A stretch of DNA of 5,552 bases. Origin: Sulfurovum sp. Lineage in GTDB: Bacteria; Campylobacterota; Campylobacteria; Campylobacterales; Sulfurovaceae. The stretch is from contig QNZV01000046.1 in the NCBI GenBank assembly GCA_003978395.1, positions 1 to 5,552 of the forward strand, given 5' to 3'. Of this stretch, positions 5,435 through 5,552 are shown one piece after another (position 1 is the stretch's first letter; each line of letters opens with the position of its first letter). Under the pieces are notes generated by a model, which searched no databases, had not been told where the DNA came from, and saw only the letters and a program-made list of their open reading frames with translations. The translations under genes were made by a program, and so were the position numbers.

Positions 5435-5552
5435 AAACAATAATAAAAAGTAAGTTTTTTAAAGATACCAGTATCTATACCATATCAGATATTTTAAATA
5501 AACTCGTACCTTTTATACTCTTGCCTGTTTTAACAAGATATTTAACTCCCCA
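5431..5552 (+). CDS. Polysaccharide (O-antigen/capsule) flippase, Wzx-like, N-terminal fragment at the window edge
   Basis: The first 40 codons are present and remain open at the right edge. From a TTG start the protein begins LKTIIKSKFFKDTSIYTISD (initiator read as Met) and continues ILNKLVPFILLPVLTRYLTP. This is the characteristic first helix of Wzx/RfbX-type polysaccharide biosynthesis proteins: short basic segment, T(I)xxxLNKxxPFxLLPxLTRYLTP. Such proteins have about 12-14 helices and flip undecaprenyl-linked sugar units across the inner membrane. TTG is the only plausible start: it overlaps the TGA of licD as TTGA, and a purine-rich AAAAGAGAG (5412-5420) lies upstream. The pairing with licD indicates a surface glycan cluster continuing beyond the window. 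Only about a tenth of the protein is visible, so subfamily is uncertain. Confidence 0.8.
   Translation, partial: MKTIIKSKFFKDTSIYTISDILNKLVPFILLPVLTRYLTP

Noticed and set aside
1..5552. CRISPR array, tRNA/rRNA genes, insertion sequence ends or attachment sites
   Set aside because: No regularly spaced repeats, no tRNA cloverleaf or rRNA-like sequence, and no transposase-like or integrase-like reading frame were found on either strand.

Overview
The window looks like a chromosomal segment from an AT-rich bacterium. The most likely source is a member of the Campylobacterota (Sulfurovum/Sulfurimonas/Arcobacter-like). The grounds are the low GC, the short AT-only intergenic spaces, the promoters with a clear -10 box and no recognisable -35 box, and the overall gene style. 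This assignment is inference; there is no rRNA or marker gene that settles it.

Layout. (1) From the left edge to about 2.34 kb, three genes are read on the minus strand as a tight transcription unit, in the order lipoprotein (2339-1884), YdjM/DUF457-type membrane protein (1882-1157) and MATE multidrug/Na+ antiporter (1108 to beyond the left edge). One base separates the first two genes. Between the second and third lies a well-formed ribosome binding site that serves a 10-codon mini-ORF overlapping the MATE start by ATGA. (2) A 145-bp AT-rich gap holds the lipoprotein promoter, an inverted repeat and phased direct repeats. (3) coaE (dephospho-CoA kinase, last step of CoA synthesis) is on the minus strand at 3075-2485. 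(4) A 157-bp divergent promoter region carries a 9-bp inverted repeat, with one arm on each gene's promoter side. (5) A YeiH/UPF0324 putative sulfate-exporter-type membrane protein is on the plus strand (3233-4297) and ends in a strong intrinsic terminator. (6) A 348-bp gap follows, with that terminator, a possible decayed small minus-strand ORF and a promoter. (7) licD-family phosphotransferase (4646-5434) is followed by a 4-bp-overlapping, TTG-initiated polysaccharide flippase that runs off the right edge. These two look like the beginning of a surface polysaccharide cluster.

Functionally the window is a junction. Housekeeping and transport genes occupy the left and centre, and from about 4.6 kb rightward a visibly more AT-rich cell-surface glycan locus begins. 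I see no CRISPR array, tRNA, rRNA, insertion sequence or defence system. I do not find a clear new biological system. The least explained items are the orphan lipoprotein co-encoded with the DUF457 protein, the translationally coupled mini-ORF before the MATE gene, the operator-like repeats in two promoter regions, and the possible frameshifted small ORF upstream of licD.
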